Positions 12,517-24,793 of a stretch of DNA of 64,000 nt are shown one piece after another (positions within the stretch are counted from its first letter, which is position 1; each line of letters opens with the position of its first letter). The notes beneath the pieces were generated by a model. It ran no database searches and was not told where the DNA came from. It saw only the letters and a program-made list of their open reading frames with translations. The translations under genes were made by a program, and so were the position numbers. The stretch spans positions 27,501 through 91,500 of the forward strand of contig JACVTC010000012.1 in the NCBI GenBank assembly GCA_016946835.1. The letters are read 5' to 3'. Source of the stretch: Neocallimastix lanati (nom. inval.). Lineage: Eukaryota; Neocallimastigomycota; Neocallimastigomycetes; Neocallimastigales; Neocallimastigaceae.

Positions 12517-12779
12517 AAAAAAAAAAAAAAAAAAATTAATAAAATTAAAAAAAAAAAAAAAATAAAAAAATAAAAAATAAAGTAAAAATATAAAACTATA
12601 TGAAAAAAATATTTATTTTTTCATAATATTTGAATAATATAATAATAATTAAATAATTAATAATAATAATAATTATAATATTAATAATAAATAGAATTAA
12701 TTATAAAATACATTATTACATATCTATATATAAATATATAAAAATCATTAATATTTAAAAATTTAATATATAAAGTTGG

Positions 12780-12820
<41 letters not shown>

Positions 12821-14425
12821 CAAATAAAATAAAATAAAATAAAATAAAATATATATATATATTTTGTTATTATAAATTTTAAAAAGCTTTTTAAATCTAT
12901 AATATATATAAATATACATACATTAAAAAATATGTAGAGTATCATTAACCATTTTATTATATAATAATACTAATACTAATTATACTAATAATAATATAAT
13001 AATAATAATTATGGTAATAATACTATCTAATTTTAAATATCTTTTATATTTATTAAAAAAAATATAAATAAATAAATAAATAAAAGAAATAAAGAAATGA
13101 AAGAAATAAAAGAAATAAAGAAATAAAGAAATAAAAGAAATATAAGAAATAAAGAAATAAAAGAAATAAAAGAAATAAGAGAAATAACGAAATAAAAAAA
13201 ATAAAAAAAAAATAATAAATATAAAAAAAATATATATATATAAAAAAAAAAAAATAGAGTAATAAAAAATTTGATAATTACTTAAATATTTATATATGTA
13301 TTGATATATACATTTTTATTTTTATTTATTTATTTATTCTCATAGAACGATCAATAATATATAATATATATAAAGAGATTAATTATTAAAAAATTTTTAA
13401 AAAACACTTTCATAAGATTGGAAAGAAAAAAAAAAAAAAAAATTTTTTTTTTTATTTTATAAAAATTATTTTTTAAACTTAGTATAATAATAATAATAAT
13501 TTTTATTTTTATTGATTTTTATTGATTTCATTATATATATATAAATATTTATATAATGAAATAAACATATATATATTTCAAAAAAAAAAAAAAAAAAAAA
13601 AAAAATATGTATATATATATATATATATATATAATTTTTATATAAATTATAACGTCTATTCCTATTCCAGATAAACTTTGTAATTTTTTTATTATGAATT
13701 TAGGAATAAGATTTTATATTAGATATATTGTTAATATTATTTAATTACAATTGTATTATTAATATATAAATAAAAAAAAAAAAAAAAAAAAAAAAAATTA
13801 GTATATTATTATTAACTAACTTTCTTTATTATATAAATAGGTTAAATGAATGTATAAAATTATATATTTATGATGAGGTTTATTTTAATTTATTATTATT
13901 ATTATTATTATAATTTTTGTTGTTGTTGATTCATTTTAGATTTTTGTTTTTTTTGTTTAGTATTTTTATTTATTTATTTTATTTTTATTTAATATAACTT
14001 TAATTTTTTTTTTACTGTAATCTTTTTTTTTTTTTTTAAACTTTTTTATTTTTTATTGACATTTCATTACACATGTTTAAATAAAGATTAAAAAAAAATT
14101 TTTTTTTTTTTTTTAAAAAAAATTTTTGTTTATGTATACTATTTTATAAATTATAAAGTTTAATACTAATTAAATTATTTTTATTTTATTTTTATTTAAT
14201 TTTTTATTTATTTTTTTTTTTTTTTTAAAAATGAAAATAAAATAAAAAAAAAATGAAAAGTAAAACATAATAAAATATAATATAATAAAATATATATATA
14301 TATATAAAACATTAAATGAAAAAAAAAAATTTAAAAAGACAGATAATTTTTTAGAAATAATAATAATTAAAAGAAAAAAAAGGAAGAAAAAAAATATAAT
14401 AAAGTTAATATAGATATAATATTTC

Positions 14426-14463
<38 letters not shown>

Positions 14464-14563
14464 TAATAGAAATAATAATAAAAAAAAAAAAAGAAAAAAA
14501 AAGTTTTTTTAGTTTTAATTAATTTATTGAGGACAAATTATATATATAAATCTATTTATCATA

Positions 14564-14595
<32 letters not shown>

Positions 14596-14842
14596 TAAGA
14601 GAAAAAACATGAATAATAATAAATATTAAAACTTTAATGAAATAAAATAAAATAAAATAAAAAATAAAAAATACAATAAAAAAAAAAAAAAAAAAAAAAA
14701 AAGAAGGAATATTAAAATTATCAATTTTATATTATACAACAAATAAGTTAAACATTATAAGAAAAAAATTTTTTTTTTAATCTTTTTTTTTTTTTTTTTT
14801 TTTATCTTTATATCTTTTTATCTTTTAATTTTTTTTTTATTT
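12517..14842. other. Intergenic AT-rich DNA between the two GT10 genes
   Basis: Contains A/T homopolymers (for example A at about 12782-12818), a purine-rich AAATAAAG/GAAATAAA array at about 13070-13200, TA runs, and nothing coding-like. Promoter elements for the downstream GT10 gene cannot be picked out from the homopolymer background. Confidence 0.7.
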
Positions 14843-16474
14843 ATGGAAAAAAAAAAAAAGATGGTTAATAAATTATTTAGTATAAGAAGATTGAGAATAG
14901 GAGTACTTTTTACAGGTGTAGGTCTTTTATTTGTTATTTTATTTTTAGTATTTTTTAAAGAAGAGGGTACTACAAATAATGTGATTTTGAGGTCACTGAA
15001 ATATCAGAATTATATTAATTTAAAGAAATCTAATGAAAATTCTAGTAATATTGATTCTATATCGGATGATGATCATCACAATGAAAAACTTCTTAAATTT
15101 AAGGGAAATAATATTAAAGGCGGAAAGGAAAATACAAAAAGTTATGTAGAAGAAGTAGAAGATGAAGAAGAAGCGATAGAAAATTATAAAATAGTAATAG
15201 AAGAAGAAGAAGAGAGAGGAGAAGATATTGAAAAAATGCGTGATGAATTATTAAGATTAATGGAGACATCAGATACTGAAGATGAAAAAAATATTAAAAA
15301 TAAAAATGAGGAAAAAGAAAAAGAAGTATTAAGGAAGGAAGAAAAGTCAGGAAAAAAAATAAATAATAAAAATGATAATAATAATAAAAATGATAATAAA
15401 AATGAAAATAAAGTAGAACAAGAAAAAGAAAAAAAAAAAGAAAAAGAAGAAGAAGAAGGATTTAATATGGAAGAGTATTCGAAAAGTGTTCATCTTAAGA
15501 GTACCTCTCCATTAACATTTTTTAAACTTTATCATCAGGGAAGGAATTATCGTGATAAAGATGATCCAGAAGGAAAAAAATGTCCTATACCATGGCAGTG
15601 GGTAGAAAATGAGAATGAAAGTGATATTATTGTTATGAATGTCTTAGATAATATCAGTGACATCAAAAGAATTGAACGATACCATTACAATAAGAAACAT
15701 CAAAAACTACTTTTAATGTCTATGGAATCCACAACGAATTATGATGTGATGCGATCCAAAAAGAAATATTTTGATTATTTCATTGATTATCGTTTAGATT
15801 CCGATGTTCCCATTCCGTATACCTATACCTTCTTTAAATTCGATAAGCCCGCCCTTCCAGTAAACGAAAAGGGGAAAGGGGGTAGAGGCGTAGCTGCTGT
15901 CTTCATATCCAATTGTTTTGCGAATAATGATCGACTCGAATTTTTAGATGAATTAATGGAACATATGAAGATTGATTCCTTTGGAATGTGTTCGCATAAC
16001 AAAGAAGTGTACGATGAAGATGAAGGCGATTCGGCCTGGAATACCAAACTTAATACCATTCGTAAATATAAATTTACCCTGGCCTTCGAAAATTCGGATG
16101 ATCGAGACTATGTTACCGAAAAATTTTTCCAGCCATTGGAAGTGGGCTCCGTGCCAGTCTTCTATGGAACCTCCAATATAGCCGATTTTGCACCGCCGCA
16201 TTCGTACATTAATGCCAAAGATTTTTCGAGTGCTAAAGAGTTAGCCGACTATTTAAAATTTTTAGATAGGAATGATGATGAATACGAAAGTTATTTGGAA
16301 TGGAAGAAGAAGGGCGATATTGGAGATAATTTAAGACATCTTATAGCCATTCGAAAAATTAATAGTATTTGTTATTTATTACAACGTATTAAAGGAATGT
16401 GGATTAATCCATACCTAACGATTTGGGATAGAAAGGATGTTTCAAAGAAAGAAAGAGCTTGTGGATTATGTTAA
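14843..16474 (+). CDS. GT10 family (alpha-1,3-fucosyltransferase-like), short charged stem
   Basis: This 543-residue tandem paralogue of the preceding GT10 gene has a basic N-terminus, a transmembrane helix at about residues 20-40, a Lys/Glu/Asn-rich stem (about 45-220) predicted to be coiled or disordered, and a GT10 catalytic domain (about 226-543). The same motifs are present: Phe-Thr-Leu-Ala-Phe-Glu-Asn-Ser and Asp-Tyr-Val-Thr-Glu-Lys near 411-430, Gly-Ser-Val-Pro-Val-Phe-Tyr-Gly, and a terminal Cys-Gly-Leu-Cys. The catalytic domains of the two genes match at most positions, while the stems share no repeat. Met7 (14861) is a plausible alternative start and aligns better with the paralogue's N-terminus. 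The catalytic half uses more G/C at third positions than its neighbour. Expected role: fucosylation of secreted or surface glycans in the Golgi. Confidence 0.92.
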   Translation: MEKKKKMVNKLFSIRRLRIGVLFTGVGLLFVILFLVFFKEEGTTNNVILRSLKYQNYINLKKSNENSSNIDSISDDDHHNEKLLKFKGNNIKGGKENTKSYVEEVEDEEEAIENYKIVIEEEEERGEDIEKMRDELLRLMETSDTEDEKNIKNKNEEKEKEVLRKEEKSGKKINNKNDNNNKNDNKNENKVEQEKEKKKEKEEEEGFNMEEYSKSVHLKSTSPLTFFKLYHQGRNYRDKDDPEGKKCPIPWQWVENENESDIIVMNVLDNISDIKRIERYHYNKKHQKLLLMSMESTTNYDVMRSKKKYFDYFIDYRLDSDVPIPYTYTFFKFDKPALPVNEKGKGGRGVAAVFISNCFANNDRLEFLDELMEHMKIDSFGMCSHNKEVYDEDEGDSAWNTKLNTIRKYKFTLAFENSDDRDYVTEKFFQPLEVGSVPVFYGTSNIADFAPPHSYINAKDFSSAKELADYLKFLDRNDDEYESYLEWKKKGDIGDNLRHLIAIRKINSICYLLQRIKGMWINPYLTIWDRKDVSKKERACGLC

Positions 16475-16927
16475 CTTGTTTAATCACTTATATTTACATT
16501 TATATAAATATATATATATATATATATAAACAAAAATAGAACACCTCTATAAATATATATACATTTACATTTGATATCATACCAAAAAAAAAAAAAAGAA
16601 AAAGAAAAATAAAAAAAACATAGGCAAAAACAAAAAAAAAAAACTAACAAACAAACAATATATATATTTATATAAAGATCATATAAATATATATCTATAA
16701 AATAAAATAAAATAAAAATAAATAATTATAATAATATATATCAAAACTTTTATATATATATATAATTTTAATAATATATAAATAAAATAAATTAAAATTA
16801 TACCAAAAATATATATAATATAATATATATATATAAATAGATATATAATAAAAAATATAAATATAAATAGATATATATATAATAAATATAAAATATAAAT
16901 AATAAAGCTTTTTAAAAAAACAGTAAC

Positions 16928-16958
<31 letters not shown>

Positions 16959-17048
16959 ACAAAAAAACAAATAAAAAAAAAAAAAAAACCTATTACCCAT
17001 AGATGTTTATTTTATTTAATTTCAATTAAATAAAAAGAAAAAAAAAAT

Positions 17049-17089
<41 letters not shown>

Positions 17090-17785
17090 GATATATGAAA
17101 AATATTGAAATCTATCTTTCTTTCTTTCTTTCTTTTTCTCTCTCTTTCTCTATATAAAACTATTTATTAATTATTTATTATAACAATTAATAGTAATTTT
17201 TTTTTTTTTTATTTTTTAAAATTTAAAATTCTTATTGATAAAAAAATAAAAATAAAAAAAAAAAAAAAAATAAAAAACTAAAATAAAATAAAAATAAAAA
17301 TAAAAATAAATAAAAAAAATAAAATTCAAAAAAAAAAAAAAAAAAAATATAAAAATAAAAACAAAATGAAGTAGTGAATATATCTTTATATATATATAGT
17401 CTTTGTGTTAATATTTTTTTCTATTTATATTTATAATTGTTTTATTTATTTATCTAATTATTTTATTAATTTATTAATTTTTTTTTTTTTTTCAGAAAAA
17501 AAAAAAAAAAAAAAAAAAAAAGTATATATATTTGAGTAAAAACGAATTGAAATGAAAAAAAAATATATATATATATATATAATATAATAAGATATTTTAT
17601 ACTATTAAAGGCGTATTAAATGATTTAATAATTTTTTTTTTTTTCTATAATATATATATATATCTATTTATTTAATTTATTTATAATATAAATTTAAAAA
17701 AAAATAAATAAAGTATTAAAAAGAAAAAAAAGATAAAAAATATATATATATATATAATCAAATTTTCAAAAATGAAAGAAGTAAA

Positions 17786-17816
<31 letters not shown>

Positions 17817-18003
17817 GCAATATATATATATATATGTAAAATCAAAAAAAAAAAAAAAAGAAATATTAAAATACGAGGTGGTATATATAATGATTAATAA
17901 TAAAATATTAAAATAATACTTATTATTATTGTTATTTTTATTATATATATATATATATTTTTTTTATTTTTTTATTTTATTTTATTTTATTTTTTTAATA
18001 AAA

Positions 18004-18035
<32 letters not shown>

Positions 18036-18053
18036 AAAATGTATATAAGTCAT
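16475..18053. other. Convergent intergenic region of simple sequence
   Basis: This lies between the 3' ends of the second GT10 gene (plus) and the RTC4-domain gene (minus). It consists of TA runs, A and T homopolymers, and a pyrimidine run (CTTT repeats then CTCTCT) at about 17116-17152. No open frame or RNA gene is seen. It should contain both genes' polyadenylation sites, but AATAAA-like words are too frequent to assign. Confidence 0.65.
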
Positions 18054-21009
18054 TTAAAATTCATGAACTACTAATCCAAATTCATTACTTTCTTCCATTA
18101 TTTTTCGTGCTTTTTCCATATCTTCCTCATTATCTATGTTAAGATGTTGATCCTCGGCAATCAGTCTAACCCCACATTCTGGAACCAATACTTCTTGAAT
18201 ATATTCAAACGGTTTCTGTGGTCTTGTTAATTCAAAAGTTAATATTTTTTCTGTTTTCACCACAGTATTATATCGGATGGTTTTTAAATTTTCATTTTTA
18301 AATTCATTATCATCGTTATTATCATTATTATCATTCTTATTGGTATTATTCCTATTAACATCATTATTTTTATTGATATTGGTATTGGTATTGGTAATGG
18401 TATTGGAATTGATATTGTTATTATTGTTGATATTGTTAATATTGTAGTTGTTATTATTGTTTAATGAAAAAGAAGAAGAAGAAGAAGAAGCAAAAGAAGA
18501 AGAGTTATGGTTGGTTATAGAAGAGCAAGTAGATATAGATGTAGATGAAGATGTTGAAGTAGATATAGAATTGGAAGTAGTCATAGGTAAAGCATACTCT
18601 GTTATGGATTTGGATTCTTCTTCATGAATATTGGAAGTGGAAATGGAAGTGGAAATGGAAGTGGAAGTGGAAGTAGAAGAGGTAGTTGCGGTTGCGACGC
18701 CAGTATCTGTTTCCGACATTATTTCATTTTCTGATTCTGAAGTTATGACGGCTAATTCATTTTCTTTTCTTTTTATGAAAAACATATTCAGCAATATTTC
18801 AGTGATAATATTAAATCCTTTACTTCCATAATATCCAACTAAAATTTTATCAAATCGTTGAATTAAAAAGGAGAAATTTCTAGCTTTATTTGAACCATAA
18901 CGTTTATACTCATTGAGAGCCAATTCTCTGAAATATGATTTTTTACGATCATAAACAATTTCGAAGAGATCCTTTTTAAATCGTTCAATACGTTCCTGTA
19001 AGAGATCAAAGTTAATTTCTAATGGGTATCCTTTTTTAAGTCCTTGTGGTATAATTACTAATTTCGCTTGATGTAATCGACAATATTCATATTGTTTCAT
19101 AACAGGAATATTAAAACTAATGATTTTTCCATCTTTTTTCATATGGTTCACTTCCAGAAAATGTTGAAGCTCTTGATGCACAGATTCCTCTATTTTATCA
19201 TAGTATTCATATTTACAGTAAGGACATTTAAACGTTGCCTTATCACCTTTTCCATTATACATATCATTTTTAATACTTTTTTTCTTCAAAGATAACTCTT
19301 TTTTAATATTTAATTTTAAAAAGAATTCTAAGGTTAGACGACGAGATTTCTTTGTATTTTGGTTTTTATTGAAATCTTCATTGATATTATAATTTGATCT
19401 ATCCCCCTCATAGTCATTATCATAGTCATCCTCATCAAATTCTTGTTTAAATGCTTCAATTTGTTGAGCAAGAATTTTATTCTTTTCAGATTCATCATTA
19501 TCCTCCATTTCCATTACTAATGAGGATAAAATTTTCTCCATACTTCCATATCTATTTCTATTTCTATTACTATTTCTATTTCTATTTCCATTTCCAATTT
19601 TGTTTTTAATTTTATTATTCGTTTCATAGCTATTATTAAACTTTTTCCGTTTAGAACTCATTTGATCTTTTTCCTTATATGAAACAGAACTATCAAATTT
19701 ACGTTTATTTTCAGACCCCTTATTATTTAAATTTTTATTCATATTTAAATCTTTGTTGTTACTTTTACTATTATTAATATTATTATTAGTATAACTATTA
19801 TCATTATTATCATTATCATTATTATTGTTATTATCAATATCATTATCATTATCATTATCATTATCATTATCATTATCATTATCAGTATCAGTATCAGTAT
19901 CAGTATTATTATTATTACTATTATTATTATTATTATTCAAAGATTTCTTTAAGGATTCTTTGATTTTATTTGTTTCATCATCAACACTTTTTAAATTTGC
20001 AACTATTTCATCCACCATATCCATTGCCCTATCATAATCAATACTACCATCTTTATTAGTTTTCAGTATAAAATCAATACGAGTTTGAAGTCCACCTTTA
20101 TTACTTTTATTACTAATACTTAATTTCTTATTCTTTTTTTTATGAACATTCTCAAATTTTAATTCCTTTAGATTTTTAGATAAATTTATTTTATTTTTTT
20201 CTATTTTTTTAGAATATATTGATTTATTTTTTATATTATTACTTAAATTATCATTATTTTTATTATCATCTTTATTATTAGTTTTATTATTATTATTATT
20301 GGTATTATTATTGGTATTATTATTGGTATTATTGTTGGTATTATTATTGGTTTTATTATTGGTATTATTATGGATGCTATTATTGATAATATTATTATTA
20401 ATATTAATTTTATTAATTTTATTATTATTGGTATCGATATTATTAGTATTATTATTATTGGATTTCCTGGCTTCATTAATAGTAGAAGGAGTTATGTTTG
20501 ATATTTTTTTAGTTGAAAATATATTTTCAAAAATATTTGATGATGAAGTAGAATTTAATTTTGGATTAAAATTTAAATTTGAATTTGAATTTGATTTTTT
20601 TTTTAAAGCTAAATTTTTATGAAGATTTAATTTTTTATTTTGATTTGTATTTTTACTTTGATTTGAATATTTTTGATTTTGATTTCTATTTTTACTCATC
20701 ATATCAGCAAAAATATTAGATTTTTCATTGTTATCTTTCTTTATTGTTTCATTTGAATCCTTTTTCATTTCACCGTTGTTTGTTTTTCCAGAAGTAAGTT
20801 GTTTAAATAAATCTTCCCCTGAAAGGAATTTATCATCTTCACTATCATCAACATCATTATCATTATCATTAACATCATTATCATTAATATCATTATCATT
20901 AACATCATTGTCATTAACATCATTATCATCATTATTTTTATTATCATCTTTTGATATTACTTTACTTCTATTACCAATTTTATTATCACTATCAATATCA
21001 TTATCACAA

Positions 21010-21083
<74 letters not shown>

Positions 21084-21352
21084 ACCCTTAGAAAAACGGT
21101 CTAATGAATTTGTATTAGAAAGCTTTTTTCCATTATAATTTAACAAACATTTATAATTCAATATTGCGTTTATTTGATTTTTTTCATTATTGCTATTATG
21201 TTTAATAATACTACTGTTATTATTATTATTATTATTATTATTGTTGTTGTTGTTGTTGTTGTTATTGTTGATATTATTATCATTATCATTATGCTTATTA
21301 TTATTCTTATTATTATTATTAGTATTATTATTTAAATAATTATCAGTATTTC

Positions 21353-21389
<37 letters not shown>

Positions 21390-22649
21390 GTTGTTGTTGT
21401 CATTCTTACTTCTATTAAAATTGCTTATATTATCTTTCAAATTATCATTATTTTTATTATTTTTATTAACTCCGCTATCACCATAACTATTATGTTCAAA
21501 TAAATATTTCGAAAAGAAAGCCTTTGAACTTGGTAATTCAGAATCTTCAATATTATCATCATCATTATTATTATCAACGTCATTCGTGGAATTGGTTTTA
21601 TCAACAATCATTCTTTCAGAAGTCTTTTCATTTTCAATAATTTTTTTAGAATTTGTAACATCTTTACTTTTTTTATCTACACCAGATTGAATATTAAATT
21701 TATTTAAAATATCTTTTGTAGTATTAGTATTATTACAATTTTTTTTAAAATTATTTTTAATTTTACTATCAGAATCACGACCAGTTTGAAAATAACTCAT
21801 AATAGAATTTGCATTTGAAATTTCTTTAGAAGATTTATGACCAATAGAATTAGACTTCTTTGGTTCACTATTATTTTTATTTTTATCATTTTCGTTATTT
21901 TCATTACTATGGTTTTTATTTTTAAATAACTTTGTTGAAGGTGGATTGGAATTAGAATTAGAATTGGAATTGGAATTATGTTTAATTGAAGAATTATTTG
22001 TTGTTGATTTTTTATTATTTATTGAATTTTGGAAAATTTTTTCTGGTTCTGGTAAATCTAAATCATCCTCCTCTTCCTCTGAATCTTTAAAACTACTATT
22101 ATCCATACCACTCTTTGTAAAATTTTTAGTTATTTGGTTATTTTCGTTCTTTTTATCGGATTTTTCGAAATAGTTACTTATTAAGGGAGACTTATAATTT
22201 GAAAATTTTTTATTTTTTTTCTTATCAATAACTTGAGAGTCTGATAATACTGCTAATGTTTCCGATGCTCCTGGTAATTCATCTTCATCGTCATCACTTG
22301 AATTATAGTCTGCACCATCAGAAAAAAAGAGTCTATCTTGACTTGAACTTTTTTCATTAAAAGTATTTTTGATTTCATATTTATTTTTATTGTTATTGTT
22401 GTTGCTGTTGTTTTCTAAAACTGTCTCCTCATTATTTTTTTTTATGGTATTAAAAAAAAATAATGAGGAATGGGTATTATTCTTAGTATTAATATTATTC
22501 TTTTCCTTATTATTAATTTTCAATTCTGAATTTTTAAAATTTCTAATACCAAAATTATTTTTATTTTTGAGGTCATAACGTGAATTATCATTTTTATTGC
22601 TGATACAATTCAGAAACTGATTTTTAATGGAACTTATATTATTTGTCAT
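18054..22649 (-). CDS. Large Asn-rich protein with C-terminal RTC4 domain
   Basis: This is 1531 residues in one open frame. Residues 1 to about 1090 are low complexity: poly-Asn, Asn/Asp repeats, Ser/Lys-rich stretches and short acidic motifs such as Ser-Ser-Asp-Asp-Asp-Glu-Asp-Glu. The C-terminal part matches the fungal RTC4 (restriction of telomere capping 4) domain: a Cys-Pro-Tyr-Cys pair near 1141; Tyr-Cys-Arg-Leu-His followed by Ile-Pro-Gln-Gly-Leu-Lys-Lys-Gly-Tyr-Pro near 1185-1205; Gly-Tyr-Tyr-Gly-Ser-Lys-Gly near 1273; and the terminal block with Val-Leu-Val-Pro-Glu-Cys and Ile-Ala-Glu-Asp near 1483-1495. Between the last two blocks about 170 residues of Ser/Thr/Asn repeats are inserted, splitting the domain. 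The family is linked in yeast genetics to telomere-capping defects; its biochemical role is not settled. Likely nuclear by inference from the family. Confidence 0.85.
20990..21085. repeat. In-frame (ATT)n/(AAT)n tract coding poly-Asn
   Basis: A nearly pure TTA/ATT trinucleotide run on the plus strand is read as AAT Asn codons in the RTC4-domain gene. Similar shorter tracts occur at about 21215-21265 and 21353-21405. They are likely length-variable between strains. Confidence 0.9.
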
Positions 22650-23455
<806 letters not shown>

Positions 23456-23498
23456 ATTTGGAGGTGAGGTTCATTGTCTATGAACCTCACCTCCAAAT
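23456..23498. other. Perfect 19-bp inverted repeat with 5-nt loop
   Basis: The left arm 23456-23474 (ATTTGGAGGTGAGGTTCAT) is the exact reverse complement of the right arm 23480-23498; the loop is TGTCT. The stem is GC-richer than anything around it. On the minus strand it lies just downstream of the LINE-derived frame at 23543-23758, the position of a 3' stem-loop. A LINE 3' recognition hairpin, a short foldback element, or a 3' end structure are all possible. Confidence 0.95.
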
Positions 23499-23542
23499 TA
23501 CTTCTTCCGGATTAGGATTTGAATTGACCAATCTGAAAGAGA

Positions 23543-23758
23543 TTATGGTCTTCTCCTTTCGGAGGCATTGGCCCTGCTAGACTCTCTTAATTTATTTTCA
23601 GCATCGACGCATCTGCTTAGCTTGCGCTTATAACCGTCGGAATAACAACCCTTGTCGAGTACTAGCCCTTGGCATAATTTCGGTAAAGAGAGCCGTAGAT
23701 CGCACCAAGAATAATCACCAGTAATGATTTGGTTCTTAATCAAAACATCCCAATTCAT
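23543..23758 (-). pseudogene. Truncated LINE ORF 3' end (C-terminal fragment)
   Basis: A 71-codon frame with much higher GC than its surroundings. Its C-terminal third (Val-Asp-Ala-Glu-Asn ... Ser-Ser-Arg-Ala-Asn-Ala) matches the C-terminus of the LINE open frame at 61788-62546 (Val-Asn-Ala-Glu-Glu ... Ala-Ser-Arg-Ala-Ser-Ala). DNA identity is visible too: both share GCGTC-ATGCTGAA and AGCAGGGC in the same order and spacing. The first two thirds are not recognised. This fits a 5'-truncated LINE copy whose reverse-transcriptase part was never copied. No poly(A) tail is visible at its 3' end; instead the 19-bp hairpin follows. A small host gene cannot be fully excluded. Confidence 0.6.
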
Positions 23759-24669
23759 TTTTATAATTTAAATTAATAATCTTTGCATCTCTTACATCTA
23801 TACGAAAGATATATAACTTATATTATATCACATAAATATTAACACATTCGTTATTCATAAAATTACTTAACGCGTTATAAAGAATAAAATAAAAAAAAAA
23901 AATTATAATAATAATAAATTAAAATACAAATTCATATAAAAAATAAAATAATAATAAAAAATAAAATAAAATAAAATAAAATAAAATAAATAAAAAAAAA
24001 AATAAAAAAAAAAAAAAAAAAATATAATTATATACTTTTAATAAATATATAATAATATATTTTTATTTATTTATTTAACTATTTTAGATATTAATTATTA
24101 TTAATAATAATAAGGATAAGGAAAGACTTTAATTTTTATTTTATTTTATTTTTTTTTTTTGAATTAAAAAATAAAAAAAGTCCTTTAAAATCATATTATA
24201 TTATGTTATATTAATTATTATATTATTATAATTAATTATGATTACTATTACAGTTAAGTATTTTTAACTAATTTTTTAAAAAAATAAAATAAAATAAAAT
24301 AATAATAAAATAAAATAACAAAATTAATATAATAAAAAAAAATTTGTTGTATTTTATTTTTATTTTATTTTATTAATAGATTTTTATATCTCTAACAAAA
24401 TATAATTTCTATAATTTGTAATATTTAATAAAAACATTATTTATTAACTATATTTTATATAAAAATTATTTTTATTTCTATTATAATTAGGATTGATTGT
24501 AATTACTATTTTTACTTTTTTTTTTTTTTTTTTTTTTTTATTCTTTTCTTTTAAATTAAATTCTAAATTTTGTTTTATTTTTTTATTTAAATATAAATTA
24601 ACAATAATTTGTAATTATTAATTATTTTGATGATCAATATTAAAAAAATATTTTTTATTAATAATAATA

Positions 24670-24707
<38 letters not shown>

Positions 24708-24793
24708 TTTTTTTTTTTTTTTATTTTTTTCTTTTAAATTAAATTCTAAATTTTCTAAATTTTTTTATTTTTAATTTTTTTTTATCTTTTCTT
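23759..24793. other. 3' flank of the first ABCA gene, duplicated at 43.7-44.7 kb
   Basis: Noncoding AT-rich DNA. From about 23915 onward it aligns in order with 43700-44687 downstream of the second ABCA gene, sharing for example TTTTTATATCTCTAACAAAA and CAAATTCATATAAAAAATA. It therefore belongs to the segmental duplication. No gene is seen. Confidence 0.75.

Noticed and set aside
20243-21084. Overlapping Ile-, Leu- and Ser-rich frames inside the RTC4-domain gene
   Set aside because: Frame-shifted translations of the AAT/ATT poly-Asn repeats.
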